Below, piece by piece: positions 1 through 8,950 of a DNA stretch of 47,326 bases; position 1 is the stretch's first letter, and the number at the start of each line of letters is the position of its first letter. The position numbers were made by a program, and so were the translations under genes. The DNA is from Archangiaceae bacterium. Lineage in GTDB: Bacteria; Myxococcota; Myxococcia; Myxococcales; Myxococcaceae. The notes under the pieces are model-generated. The model was not told the DNA's origin and searched no databases. It saw only the letters and a list, made by a program, of their open reading frames with translations. Location of the stretch: NCBI GenBank assembly GCA_016879935.1, contig JAACJQ010000268.1, positions 1 to 47,326 on the forward strand. The letters are read 5' to 3'.

Positions 1-957
1 ACCCGCCGCTGGCCATTCGTCATTGCAGCCCTCGTCGTCGTCGCCGTGCCTGCGTACTGGTGGTTCCTGCTCGAGTCGGGCGCGCCCGAAGGCACGTTCT
101 CCATCGACCTCGCCGAGGTACGAAAGCTCGCCAACCTGATGCCGGGCGACAAAGCCACGGCGATTCACTTCGAGCCCGTCGGCCGCTTCGAGTTCCCGAA
201 GACGGCCGTCGTCGCCGGTGATGGCTGGGCGATGGCGGACATGACGGTGTACTCGTACCAGCTCGTCTTCCCCTCTCAGCGCGTCATCGTCGACACCGCG
301 ATGGACGAAGCGACGGGCAAGAAGGGCGGCGCCGTGTGGTTCGACGCCGCGGCGTTCGCGCGGGTGCTGGCCGGGCTCTCGGAGGCCAGCGTCATCGTCG
401 TCACCCACGAGCACTTCGACCACCTCGCCGGCCTCGCCATGCACCCCGACGTGAAGGCACTGATGAAGAAGGCGGTGTTGACCGAGGCGCAGCTGGCCGA
501 GCCCAAACGAATGGACCCGCTCGTCTTTCCACCTGACGCGCTCGCCGGCTACCGACCGCTCGCGGCGAAGGCGCTCATGCCCATCGCGCCGGGCGTCGTG
601 CTCATCAAGGCTCCGGGCCACACGCCGGGCAGCCAGCTCGTCTACGTGCAGCGCGCAGACGGCGCGGAGTACCTCTTCCTCGGCGATGTCGCCTGGCACC
701 TGCGCAACGTCGAGCTCGTGCGGGAACGCGCACGGCTGGTGACGCAGCTCTTCCTGAAGGAAGACCGCGCGAACGTGCTGCGTGAGCTGGCCGAGCTGAA
801 CCGGCTGTCGAAGGCCGAGCCGAAGCTGAACCTGATTCCCGGGCACGACGCGCCCCACCTCGAGGCGCTCACGCAGCAGGGGCTGTTCGTGAAGGGCTTC
901 CTGCCGCCCGCGCCGCCTGCGCCCGAAGCAGCGCCCGCCGACGCCGGCACGCCGTGA
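1..957 (+). CDS. Metallo-beta-lactamase-fold hydrolase, 5' end outside window
   Basis: The reading frame is open from base 1, so the start lies upstream. The first visible residues (RRWPFVIAALVVVAVPAYWW) form a basic-then-hydrophobic membrane anchor or signal. A GTG at 46 would cut this anchor and is probably not the true start. The metal site of the metallo-beta-lactamase superfamily is clear: THEHFDH (HxHxDH), then APGHTPGS, then the bridging Asp in FLGDVAW, and a late His in IPGHDAPH. The C-terminus is Pro/Ala rich. I infer a membrane-anchored or secreted zinc hydrolase. The substrate is not readable from sequence, since the superfamily includes lactonases, glyoxalases and lactamases. It converges on the epimerase gene with only 12 bases between stops. 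Confidence 0.85.
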   Translation, partial: TRRWPFVIAALVVVAVPAYWWFLLESGAPEGTFSIDLAEVRKLANLMPGDKATAIHFEPVGRFEFPKTAVVAGDGWAMADMTVYSYQLVFPSQRVIVDTAMDEATGKKGGAVWFDAAAFARVLAGLSEASVIVVTHEHFDHLAGLAMHPDVKALMKKAVLTEAQLAEPKRMDPLVFPPDALAGYRPLAAKALMPIAPGVVLIKAPGHTPGSQLVYVQRADGAEYLFLGDVAWHLRNVELVRERARLVTQLFLKEDRANVLRELAELNRLSKAEPKLNLIPGHDAPHLEALTQQGLFVKGFLPPAPPAPEAAPADAGTP

Positions 958-969
958 CCAGCCGTTGCC

Positions 970-1944
970 TCAGCCTCGCGCCTTCTTCAGCTCGTCGAGC
1001 CCCGTCGCGCGCGCCATCACTGGCGCGTAGCCGAGCTCTTCTCGCGCGCGCGCGTCGTTCACCGTCACCTCGTGCGCCATCAGCGCGAACGTCTGCAGCG
1101 GCAGCGGCCCGGGGTTCTTTCCACCAGAGACCGTCTCGACGAGGCTGCTCACCGAGGTGAGGCCCTTCGCGAGCCAGCGGGGAACCTCACGGGTCGGCGC
1201 CTTCACGTGCTGCGTCTCGAGCAGCTCGGTGACGAAGTCGCGGAACGGCACCGGGTCTCCGTCGGAGACGAAGTAGACCCGCCCGGCACGGCCCTTCTCG
1301 AGCGCGAGCACCAGCGCGTGCACGAGGTTGTCGACGTGGGTCGTCGAGGTGAGAAACCGGCCGCCGTCGATCCACGCCAGCTGCCCCGACTGCGCGGCCT
1401 TGATGAACGCGGGCATGAGCGTCGTGTCGTCACGGCCCCAGACCATGCGCGGGCGCACCACCATTACGTCGAGGCCGCCGCCGTTGCCGTCGAGCGCGGC
1501 CTGCTCGGCGAGGGCCTTCGAGCGCGAGTAGCCACCGGCGAACTTCGCGGGGAAGTGCCTGGTCTCGTCGACCTGCACCAGCGGGCCACCGTCGGCGAGC
1601 ACGGCCTCGGTGCTGACGTGCACGCCACGCTTCACGCCCTGGTCGCGCGCCAGACGGAAGAGCAGCCGCGTACCGTCGATGTTGATGCGCTCCTGCGCAG
1701 CGTTGCCCGACGTCTGCCCCGTGTCGGCTGCGGCGTGCACCAACCACTGGCACCCGGCCAGCCCCGCCGCGAGCGCCTTCTCGTCGAGCAGGTCTCCTCG
1801 CACCGCCGTGGCTCCGAGCGCTTCGACCGTCTTCACGCTGGCATCGCTCCGCGCGAGCGCCCGCACCTGATGGCCCCGCGAGACGAGCCCACGAATGAGG
1901 TTTCTGCCGACATAGCCGCTGCCACCGGTGACGAAGACGTTCAT
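970..1944 (-). CDS. NAD(P)-dependent epimerase/dehydratase (extended SDR)
   Basis: A 324-residue extended short-chain dehydrogenase/reductase. The N-terminus VFVTGGSGYVGRNLIRGL contains the GxxGxxG dinucleotide motif at about residues 7-13, and the catalytic pair is in GGYSRSKALAE (YxxxK). Other family marks are RGDLLD and VHAAADTG after the second strand and VRPRMVWGRDD in the substrate region. The length and the STEAVLADGG/TTHVDNLVHAL pattern resemble 3-beta-hydroxysteroid dehydrogenase or nucleoside-sugar epimerase-like members. The substrate cannot be assigned. It is a single gene transcribed leftward from the 1945-2322 intergenic space, divergent from the ADP-ribosylglycohydrolase. Confidence 0.9.
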   Translation of the reverse strand: MNVFVTGGSGYVGRNLIRGLVSRGHQVRALARSDASVKTVEALGATAVRGDLLDEKALAAGLAGCQWLVHAAADTGQTSGNAAQERINIDGTRLLFRLARDQGVKRGVHVSTEAVLADGGPLVQVDETRHFPAKFAGGYSRSKALAEQAALDGNGGGLDVMVVRPRMVWGRDDTTLMPAFIKAAQSGQLAWIDGGRFLTSTTHVDNLVHALVLALEKGRAGRVYFVSDGDPVPFRDFVTELLETQHVKAPTREVPRWLAKGLTSVSSLVETVSGGKNPGPLPLQTFALMAHEVTVNDARAREELGYAPVMARATGLDELKKARG

Positions 1945-2322
1945 GACGCCCGCTGTCTACGGGGGGCCCGCGAAGGCGACCATGAAGAAGCGTGAACCAC
2001 GCATGCGCGCGAATGAGTGCGTTCGACTCGAAGCGCTTCGACTTTCGCGCTTGAGGCGAATTGTTCGCGCGGTGTACGAGTCGTCAGGTCCGGCGGCGTC
2101 AGTCGGGCCCTCTTCTCCATGGCAACCGGCGACGACGAGCGCGCACGAGGCGCAAGGCAGGTTCGTTTCACGCGCGAGCGGCGTGGCGTGTCTTCCGAGG
2201 CGATGACGGCGTGGGCACGACCCATCACGAGCGAAGAGGCACGGCGAAATGCTGAGCTGCTGGTGACATCGCGATGGCCAGCGACCGGCAGTCACGCGTA
2301 TCCTCCCCGGCCTCCGCCCACC
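1945..2322. other. Divergent intergenic space, probable promoters
   Basis: These 378 bases separate the leftward epimerase from the rightward ADP-ribosylglycohydrolase. Rightward frames stay open through it, but nothing before ATG 2323 resembles the hydrolase family, so I read it as noncoding. It holds a perfect 14-bp palindrome at 2028-2041. No tRNA or small-RNA gene was recognised. It probably carries both promoters. Confidence 0.5.
2028..2041. promoter_or_regulatory. Perfect 14-bp palindrome, possible operator
   Basis: TCGAAGCGCTTCGA is a perfect inverted repeat. It is flanked by a direct repeat of TTCGAC (2022-2027 and 2037-2042). Its place in a divergent promoter space makes an operator possible. 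TCGA-type words are common in this genome, so chance is a real alternative. Confidence 0.25.
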
Positions 2323-3351
2323 ATGCCGCTGCGACTCGCCGAGCTCCAGGACCGGTTGCGTGCGTCAGTGCTGGGCTTCGCCATCGGTGACGCTCTGGGC
2401 TTCCCGCTGCGTGGGCTGCCACCGCCGGGGCTGACGCGGCTCTCGCACGTGGCCGACGACTTCGCGGCGCGCCCGCGTGGCCGGTTCGCCAAGGGGCAGT
2501 TCAGCGACGACACGCAGATGCTGCTGGCGACCGCCGAGGCCGTGGCGAACGAGAAGCGCATCGACGGCCGCAGCATCGCCGCGCACCTGTCGTGGCTGTG
2601 GCAGGAGGGCGTGATTCTGCAGCCTCCGACGAGCGCGACCGACGCAGCCCAGGCGCTGCTGGCCGGCACGCCGTGGATGAGCTCTGGCGCGGCCATCGGC
2701 GTGCGCGACCCGTCGTGTCTGTCTCGCGCGCTCGTGCTCGGTTTCTGGAGCGAGTCGTCGCCTCCCCGGCTCGTACACGACGCGCAGGTGCTCACGGTGG
2801 TGACGCACAAAGACCCGCTGTGCACGGCGGCGGCCGCAGCCTTCGCGCGCGCGGTTCAGCTCGGGCTCTCGGGAGAGACGCACGACGCCTCGTCGTTCTG
2901 CGGTGAGGTCTCGAAGGCGGCCGCGCCCGCGCACCAGGAGCTCGCCGAAGAGCTGTACTACCTGCCACGCGCCCTCGCGTGGACGCCCGACCGTGCGCTG
3001 CCGGCCCTGCGTCGCGTCGGCGTCTCGTCGACCGAGTACGACCTCGAGGCTGGTTTGCCGGCGCACGTGACGCCGGTGCTGCTGACGGCGCTGTACTGCG
3101 TGCTCAAGGCGCCGACCGATGTTCGTCAGGCGCTGACGCTCGCGCTCTCGAGTGGTGGAGAGGTCGACATCGCCGCCGGGCTCGTCGGTGCCATCGTCGG
3201 TTCGCACGTCGGCACCGAAGGCCTGCCCGCCCGCCTGCGCCGTCAGGTGCTGTATGCCGACTCGCTCGTCGACGCGGCTGACCGGCTCTTCGACGCGCGG
3301 CTCGCGAAGGAGCACGTCGCCGTCACGCAGTCGGTCACCGTTCGACGCTGA
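2323..3351 (+). CDS. ADP-ribosylglycohydrolase family protein
   Basis: A 342-residue protein from the ATG at 2323; the frame is open further upstream but only this start gives the family N-terminus (LRASVLGFAIGDALGFPLRG). Family marks in order are the first metal motif FSDDTQM at residues 60-66, SSGAAIGVRDP, VTHKDP, and the C-terminal SGGEVDIAAGLVGAIVG at about 277. Canonical members remove ADP-ribose from arginine, dinitrogenase reductase or O-acetyl-ADP-ribose using two metal ions. In the C-terminal motif the usual GGDTDT appears as GGEVDI, so one metal ligand is changed to Glu and the Thr is lost. No ADP-ribosyltransferase partner is adjacent, so the substrate is unknown. Confidence 0.85.
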   Translation: MPLRLAELQDRLRASVLGFAIGDALGFPLRGLPPPGLTRLSHVADDFAARPRGRFAKGQFSDDTQMLLATAEAVANEKRIDGRSIAAHLSWLWQEGVILQPPTSATDAAQALLAGTPWMSSGAAIGVRDPSCLSRALVLGFWSESSPPRLVHDAQVLTVVTHKDPLCTAAAAAFARAVQLGLSGETHDASSFCGEVSKAAAPAHQELAEELYYLPRALAWTPDRALPALRRVGVSSTEYDLEAGLPAHVTPVLLTALYCVLKAPTDVRQALTLALSSGGEVDIAAGLVGAIVGSHVGTEGLPARLRRQVLYADSLVDAADRLFDARLAKEHVAVTQSVTVRR

Positions 3352-3444
3352 GGCTGGTCGACACGCAGTCACTCACCGTCCCTCCAGCTGCCCCTCGAGC
3401 GCGGTGCTACAACCTTCGCGCCTGGCCGGAGTTGGAGGCGTTTC

Positions 3445-5874
3445 GTGAACAAGACATGGTGGCTGTTGCTCCCGGTGCTGTCGCTCGGGTGCGGGGTGAG
3501 TGCACGCTTCGAGGAGCCCACGCGCCCCGTCGAGCGCAAGGCGAACCAGGCGTTCCCCGCCGGAGCGCCGGCCCAGACGACACTGAACCCGCTGGGCACC
3601 GTGCAGTCGTGGTGGCCGCTCGAGCTCGCGGGGCCGGTCGAGGTCGAGGCCGGGCCTGAGGAGCACTCCGTCGTGTTGCCCATCGCGCGCTCGGTGCAGG
3701 GCGTGCTGGCGGCGGTGACGAGCCCGACTCCGGTGACGCTGCTCGTCGACGGCGCGCGCGTCGAGGTGTTTCAGCGAACGGTCGTCTTCCTGCCCGCGAA
3801 GGACGGCGCGGTGCTCGTGAAGGTGGCGCAGCAGACGCCGGTGCGCCTGAGCCTGTCGCCGGTGCTGCGCCTCGACACCATGGGCGGCGGCTTCGTGGCC
3901 GCAAGCGAGGCGGCGGTGCGGGTGGAGCTGACGGGCGGCTCGGTGCGGCGCCTCGCGGCTCCCGTCACCGCGACGGCCGACGACACCATGCTCCAGCTCG
4001 TGACGGCGTCGGTGACGGGCAGCTCGAGCGTGAGCATCGGGCGCTGCGTGGGCACGCAGCTCTCGGCCGACGCGCTCCTCGTCGAAGCAGGCCGCTCGTC
4101 GACGGTGTGGCTGCCGCCGGGCGCGTGGTGTCTCGACGCTGCTGCGCCCGCCTCGGTGACGCTCACCACCGTGGGCCGGGTGCGCCGCTTCGCCACCACC
4201 GCGCTCCGCCCCGTCACCCCGTCGACGGTCATCGACACGAAAGCGGGCGTCTCGTGGGTGGGTGCCCCGGGCGTCGGCCAGGTGCTCGAAGCGCCGCTGC
4301 CGAAGCTCGCGGGCGCGACGCACCTGCTGTTGAGCCTCTCTGCTGGCAGCGCGACCGCGACCGTTCAGCCGTGTGGAGAGGCGGCTCCGCCCGCCGTCGA
4401 GTCCACGCCCGGCCTGTGGCTCGTCACGGGCGACCGCGTGTGCGTGCACACCAGCGGCAAGGAGCACCTCTCGCTCGCCGTCATCGGCGCGGTGACGCCG
4501 CGTGACGAAGCGCCGCCGGCGTGCAGCAGCGAACGGCCCGCCTTCGAGTGCAGCGCGGCCAGGAGCGACGTGCTCGGCCAGCTGCGCTGCGTGCCCGGCG
4601 TCGTCATGGCCGCACCGCACAGCGGCATGAACCCCCGCCCCGGCGTCGGCCAGTACGACGTGTGGTTCGAGCAACCCGCCGACCACACCCGCCCCGAGCG
4701 CGGCACCTTTCGCCAGCACCTCATCGTCAGCGTGCGCACCCTCGAGACGCCGATGGTGCTGCACACGCCCGGCTATGCCATCGCCGACTACTCCTCCGAC
4801 GTGTCGCGCGTGTTCCCCACGAACGAAATCGAAGTGGAGCACCGCTTCTTCGGCACCTCGGTGCCCGACCCGATGGACTTCGACACGCTCACCATCATGC
4901 AGTCGGCGGCCGACTCGCATCGCATCGTCGAGGCCTTCTCGCCGCTCTTCACCGGGCCGTGGGTGAGCACGGGGCACTCGAAGGGCGGCATGACGGCGCT
5001 CTTCCACCGGCGCTTCTTCCCCTGCGACGTCGAGGGTACGGCGCCGTACGTGACGCCGATTTCGCTCGGCCGCAGCGACGAGCGGTACGGGCCGCACCTC
5101 ACCCGCATCGGCGGCACGCGGTGGGCGTCGTGCCGCGAGGCGTACTTCTCGGTCGACCGCGCGGTGATTCACGACGTGGCGACGCGCGCCAGCACGCTGC
5201 CGGGCACGTACTCGCGCATGGGCGGTGCCGAGAACGCGCTCTGGGCCACCACGGGCGCGGGCTACTGGGGCACCTTCCAGTACGGGCTGATGGAGGACCC
5301 GCAGTACGGCTGCGCCGTCGTCGAGTCGTCGGTGGCTGCCGACCTTCCGCGCTGGGTGAGCCGGCAGGTGCGTACGGCGCAGCGGTATGCCGACCAGTAC
5401 GACCCGCAGGTGATGGGCGACGACCTGATGTACCCGTTTCAGACGCTCAACGAGCTCGGCGCGCCGGGCACCACGCGCGCGCACCTGACGTCGCTCGGGC
5501 CCGTGCCGATGCTGAAGCCCGACGCCGAGTTCAACATTCCCCTCGCGCAGCAGCCGCTGTTCGAGCCGCGCGCGATGCCCGACGTGTTGTCGTGGCTCTC
5601 GCGGTACGGCACGCGGTTTCAGTTCCTCTACGGCGGGTGGGACCCGTGGACCGGCGGCGCCGTCGACAGCCCCGGCGTGAGCGACGCGGCGAAGTTCATC
5701 GTGCCCGAAGGGTCGCACGGCATCAGCGCGCGCGACCTTCAGCTGGGTGACCGCATCGCGGCCATCGGCCGGCTGCAGCGCTGGCTCGGGGTGCCGCCGC
5801 TCATTCCCGCCGGCAACTTCGCGCCCGAGCGGGTGCGCTCCTACGCAGACGTCATGCAGGAGCACCCGCTCTGA
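3445..5874 (+). CDS. S37/PS-10-type aminopeptidase lipoprotein
   Basis: The protein has 809 residues and a GTG start at 3445 behind a GGAGG at 3434-3438. It begins with a lipoprotein signal ending in LSLGC (Cys16), so it should be lipidated and sit in the cell envelope. About the first 370 residues are a beta-rich region I do not recognise. From about 380 it matches peptidase family S37 (Streptomyces PS-10 tripeptidyl aminopeptidase): VGQYDVWFEQPADH, EVEHRFFG, the nucleophile motif GHSKGG (Ser512), an Asp candidate in YGGWDPWTGG and a His in VPEGSHGI. The PS-10 reaction is removal of tripeptides from N-termini. The extra N-terminal half is unusual. It converges on the RND pump gene with a 4-base gap. 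Confidence 0.85.
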   Translation: MNKTWWLLLPVLSLGCGVSARFEEPTRPVERKANQAFPAGAPAQTTLNPLGTVQSWWPLELAGPVEVEAGPEEHSVVLPIARSVQGVLAAVTSPTPVTLLVDGARVEVFQRTVVFLPAKDGAVLVKVAQQTPVRLSLSPVLRLDTMGGGFVAASEAAVRVELTGGSVRRLAAPVTATADDTMLQLVTASVTGSSSVSIGRCVGTQLSADALLVEAGRSSTVWLPPGAWCLDAAAPASVTLTTVGRVRRFATTALRPVTPSTVIDTKAGVSWVGAPGVGQVLEAPLPKLAGATHLLLSLSAGSATATVQPCGEAAPPAVESTPGLWLVTGDRVCVHTSGKEHLSLAVIGAVTPRDEAPPACSSERPAFECSAARSDVLGQLRCVPGVVMAAPHSGMNPRPGVGQYDVWFEQPADHTRPERGTFRQHLIVSVRTLETPMVLHTPGYAIADYSSDVSRVFPTNEIEVEHRFFGTSVPDPMDFDTLTIMQSAADSHRIVEAFSPLFTGPWVSTGHSKGGMTALFHRRFFPCDVEGTAPYVTPISLGRSDERYGPHLTRIGGTRWASCREAYFSVDRAVIHDVATRASTLPGTYSRMGGAENALWATTGAGYWGTFQYGLMEDPQYGCAVVESSVAADLPRWVSRQVRTAQRYADQYDPQVMGDDLMYPFQTLNELGAPGTTRAHLTSLGPVPMLKPDAEFNIPLAQQPLFEPRAMPDVLSWLSRYGTRFQFLYGGWDPWTGGAVDSPGVSDAAKFIVPEGSHGISARDLQLGDRIAAIGRLQRWLGVPPLIPAGNFAPERVRSYADVMQEHPL

Positions 5875-5878
5875 AGCG

Positions 5879-8800
5879 TCACGCCTTCTCGAAGCGTTGG
5901 GCGTAGAGCCGGTACATCACCGGCAGCAGCACCAGCGTCAGCGCGCACGCCGACAACGTTCCGAAGACGATGACGACGGCGAGCGGGCGCTGCGTCTCGC
6001 TGCCCATGGCGCGGCTGACGGCGGCGGGCACGAGGCCGAGGGCAGCGAGCGCGGCCGTCATCAACACCGGGCGCAGCCGCTCCTTCGCGCCTTCGACGAT
6101 GGCGTGCTCGAGCCCCATGCCGTGCTGCCGTTTCTCGGCGATGGCCGACATCACCAGCACGCCGTTGAGCGAGGCCTGCCCGATGAGCGCGATGAAGCCG
6201 ACGGCAGCGGCGACCGAGAGCGGCATGTCGGCGAGCCACAACCCGAACACGCCTCCCGTCAACGCGAACGGCACGTTGAGCAGCGTCAGCACCGCGCGGG
6301 GGAACGAGTCGAACGCCTTGAAGAGCAGCAGCAGGGTGAGCAGCAGCGCGACCGGCACCACCTGCTGGAGCCGCTTCATCGCGCGCTCCTTGTTCTCGAA
6401 CTCGCCGCCCCACTCCATCGACTGGCCGGGGCCCAGCGGCGCTTCGGCGTCGACCTTCGCGCGGGCTTCGTCGACGAAGCCACCGAGGTCGCGGTCACGC
6501 ACGTTCATGCGAATGCCGATGTAGCGCCGGCCATTCTCGCGGTTGATGCTCGCGCGGCCCTGGCCGGTCGACACGTGCGCCAGCACCTCGAGCGGCACCG
6601 TCACGCCGCCTTCCACGGGCACGCGCAGCTTCTTGAGCTTCTCCAAATCGTCGCGTTCGCTCTTGGGCAGCCGCAGCACCACGTCGAAGCGGCGCTCGCC
6701 TTCCCAGAACTCGTCGACGGGCCGGCCACCGACGGCCGTCTGGAACACGTCCTGGAACGCGCCGAGCGTCATGCCGTAGCGGGCGAGCGCGCGGCGGTCG
6801 GGCTCCACGCGGAGCTGTGGCACCTCGCCGCTCTTCACGACGCCGAGGTCGGCGACGCCACTGACTCGCGAGATGGTCTGCTTCACCTTCTCGGCCTGCG
6901 CCTGGAGCGCCACCAGGTCGTCTCCGTAGAGCTTCACGGCGATCTGCCCGAACTGGCCGCTGATGCTCTCGTTGACGTTGTCGCGAATGGGCTGGCTGAA
7001 GTTCACCTCGAGGCCGGGAATCTCGTCGATGGCGTCGCGCAGATCGCGAATCACGTCACCGAGCTCGGGCGTCGACTTTGGCCATTCGGAGGCGGGCTTC
7101 AGCTTCACGAAGAACTCGAGGTTGTTCGTGAGCGTCGCGTCGGTGCCGTCTTCAGGGCGGCCGAGCTGACTCAACACCGCGGCGACCTGCGGCTTCTCGC
7201 TGATGAGCTCGGTAATCTCGGGCACCAGCTTGCGCCCCTCAGAGAGCGAGATGTTCGAGGGCAGCGTGAACGTCATGTAGAGCGCGCCTTCGTTGAGCTC
7301 AGGGAGGAACTCGGAGCCCAGTCGGCTGCCCAGCACCATGGTGCCACCGAGCAGCGCCGAGGCCGCGACCAGCACCGCGACGGGCCGGTTGAGCGCGAAC
7401 CGCAACGTCGGGCCGTACAGCTTCTGCGCGAAGACCAGCACCGGCGAGTCACGGTGGTGCACGGGCTTCGGGTACAGGTACGAGGCCAGCACGGGCACCA
7501 GCGTCACCGAGAAGAGCAGCGCGCCGACGAGCGCCGCCGCGACGGTGTTGGCCATGGGCGAGAAGATGCGGCCCTCGACGCGCTGGAGCAGGAAGATGGG
7601 CAGGTACGCCGCGATGATGATGAGCAACGCGAACACTGTCGGCCGCACCACCTGCACCGCCGACTTGCGAATGCGGTCCTGAATGGGGCCGGGGTTGTGG
7701 TCCTTCACGGCGAGCGTCACCAGAATCGCCTCGATGATGACGACGCCGCCGTCGACGATGACGCCGAAGTCGACCGCGCCCATCGAGAGCAGGTTCGCCG
7801 ACATGCCGCGCTGCTTCAGGTAGATGAAGGCCGTCGCCAGCGAGAGCGGAATGAGCGTGGTGACGATGAGCGACGCGCGCAGGTCGAGCAGGAAGATGAA
7901 GAGCACCAGTGTGACGAGCACCGCGCCCTCGATGAGGTTGTGGCCCACGGTCTCGAGCGTCGCGTCGACGAGCTCTTTGCGGTCGTAGAAGGCCGTCACC
8001 TGCGCGCCGTCGTCGGCGAGGCGCTGGTTGATGAGGTCGACCTGCGTCTTGAGGCGGTCGAGCACCACCGAGGGGTTCTCTCCGCGGCGCATGAGCACGA
8101 TGCCTTCGACGGCGTCGAGGTTCTTGCCCTCGCTCACCACGCCCTGCCGCGGCGCCCACGCGTCGCTGACCGAGGCGACGTCGCCGACCGTCACCGGCGT
8201 GCCATCACGTTCGGTCACGCCCACCTTGCGAATGTCGTCGAGCGACTTGAAGAGGCCCTCGCTGCGCAGCACGAACTGTTCGCTGCCACGCTCGAGCACG
8301 CCGCCCGACGCGTTCTGGGAGCCGCGCTTCACGGCCTCTTCGAGGTCTTCGATGGTGAGCCCGTACGAGGCGAGCTGCTGCGGTGACGGCTGCACCTGCA
8401 CGACGCGCTGCAGGCCGCCGTAGCTGACGACGTCGGCGACGCCGTTCACGCGCAGAATCATCGGGCGCACCACCCAGTCCTGCAGGGTGCGCAGCAGCAT
8501 CGGGTCGCCCTTCGCGCCCGTCAGCGTGTACCGGTACACCTCACCGATGGGCGTCGCGTAGGGGCCCAGGTCGGGCGTCACGCCTTCGGGCAGCTCGGCC
8601 CCGCGCAACCGCTCGAGCACCTGCTGCCGCGCCCAGAGGCCATCGACGCCGTCGCCGAAGGTGAGCGTCACCTGCGAGAGACCGAACATCGACAGGTTTC
8701 TCAGACGCGTCATGCCGGGCACGCCGTTGAGCGCGCGCTCGAGCGGCAGGCCAATCTGCCGCTCCACCTCTTCGGCGGGTTGCCCATCGAAGAGCGTGAT

Positions 8801-8947
8801 GACGGTGACCTGCGTGTCGGTCGGGTCGGGGAAGGCCTCGATGGTGAGGTCCTTGAACGAGACGTACCCGAGGACGGCGACGACGGCCGAGGCGAACACC
8901 ACCGCGGCGCGGTTCTTCATGCTGAAGCCGACGATGCGCTCGAACAC
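5879..8947 (-). CDS. czcA: CzcA/CusA-type heavy-metal RND efflux pump
   Basis: A 1022-residue inner-membrane RND transporter of the heavy-metal-efflux family, of the usual length. The N-terminus (FERIVGFSMKNRAAVVF) is the standard first transmembrane helix and is followed by EAFPDPTDTQVTV. The proton-relay helix reads VDFGVIVDGGVVIIEA, matching the DFGxxxDGxxxxxE pattern of CzcA-like pumps exporting Zn, Co, Ni or Cd rather than the Cu/Ag type. I infer divalent cations, with moderate certainty. It starts with GTG at 8947, three bases after the stop of the adaptor gene, and is the last gene of a TolC-adaptor-pump operon. No metal-responsive regulator is adjacent. Confidence 0.9.
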   Translation of the reverse strand: MFERIVGFSMKNRAAVVFASAVVAVLGYVSFKDLTIEAFPDPTDTQVTVITLFDGQPAEEVERQIGLPLERALNGVPGMTRLRNLSMFGLSQVTLTFGDGVDGLWARQQVLERLRGAELPEGVTPDLGPYATPIGEVYRYTLTGAKGDPMLLRTLQDWVVRPMILRVNGVADVVSYGGLQRVVQVQPSPQQLASYGLTIEDLEEAVKRGSQNASGGVLERGSEQFVLRSEGLFKSLDDIRKVGVTERDGTPVTVGDVASVSDAWAPRQGVVSEGKNLDAVEGIVLMRRGENPSVVLDRLKTQVDLINQRLADDGAQVTAFYDRKELVDATLETVGHNLIEGAVLVTLVLFIFLLDLRASLIVTTLIPLSLATAFIYLKQRGMSANLLSMGAVDFGVIVDGGVVIIEAILVTLAVKDHNPGPIQDRIRKSAVQVVRPTVFALLIIIAAYLPIFLLQRVEGRIFSPMANTVAAALVGALLFSVTLVPVLASYLYPKPVHHRDSPVLVFAQKLYGPTLRFALNRPVAVLVAASALLGGTMVLGSRLGSEFLPELNEGALYMTFTLPSNISLSEGRKLVPEITELISEKPQVAAVLSQLGRPEDGTDATLTNNLEFFVKLKPASEWPKSTPELGDVIRDLRDAIDEIPGLEVNFSQPIRDNVNESISGQFGQIAVKLYGDDLVALQAQAEKVKQTISRVSGVADLGVVKSGEVPQLRVEPDRRALARYGMTLGAFQDVFQTAVGGRPVDEFWEGERRFDVVLRLPKSERDDLEKLKKLRVPVEGGVTVPLEVLAHVSTGQGRASINRENGRRYIGIRMNVRDRDLGGFVDEARAKVDAEAPLGPGQSMEWGGEFENKERAMKRLQQVVPVALLLTLLLLFKAFDSFPRAVLTLLNVPFALTGGVFGLWLADMPLSVAAAVGFIALIGQASLNGVLVMSAIAEKRQHGMGLEHAIVEGAKERLRPVLMTAALAALGLVPAAVSRAMGSETQRPLAVVIVFGTLSACALTLVLLPVMYRLYAQRFEKA

Positions 8948-8950
8948 GGG

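Noticed and set aside
3373-5865. Long leftward open frame opposite the S37 peptidase gene
   Set aside because: The product is Arg/His-rich and unlike any family, while the other strand has a signal peptide and a catalytic triad.
5747-8386. Very long rightward open frame opposite the RND pump gene
   Set aside because: It is rich in Arg, His and Glu with no family motifs, and it lies antisense to a pump gene with full family conservation. High G+C leaves such frames open by chance.
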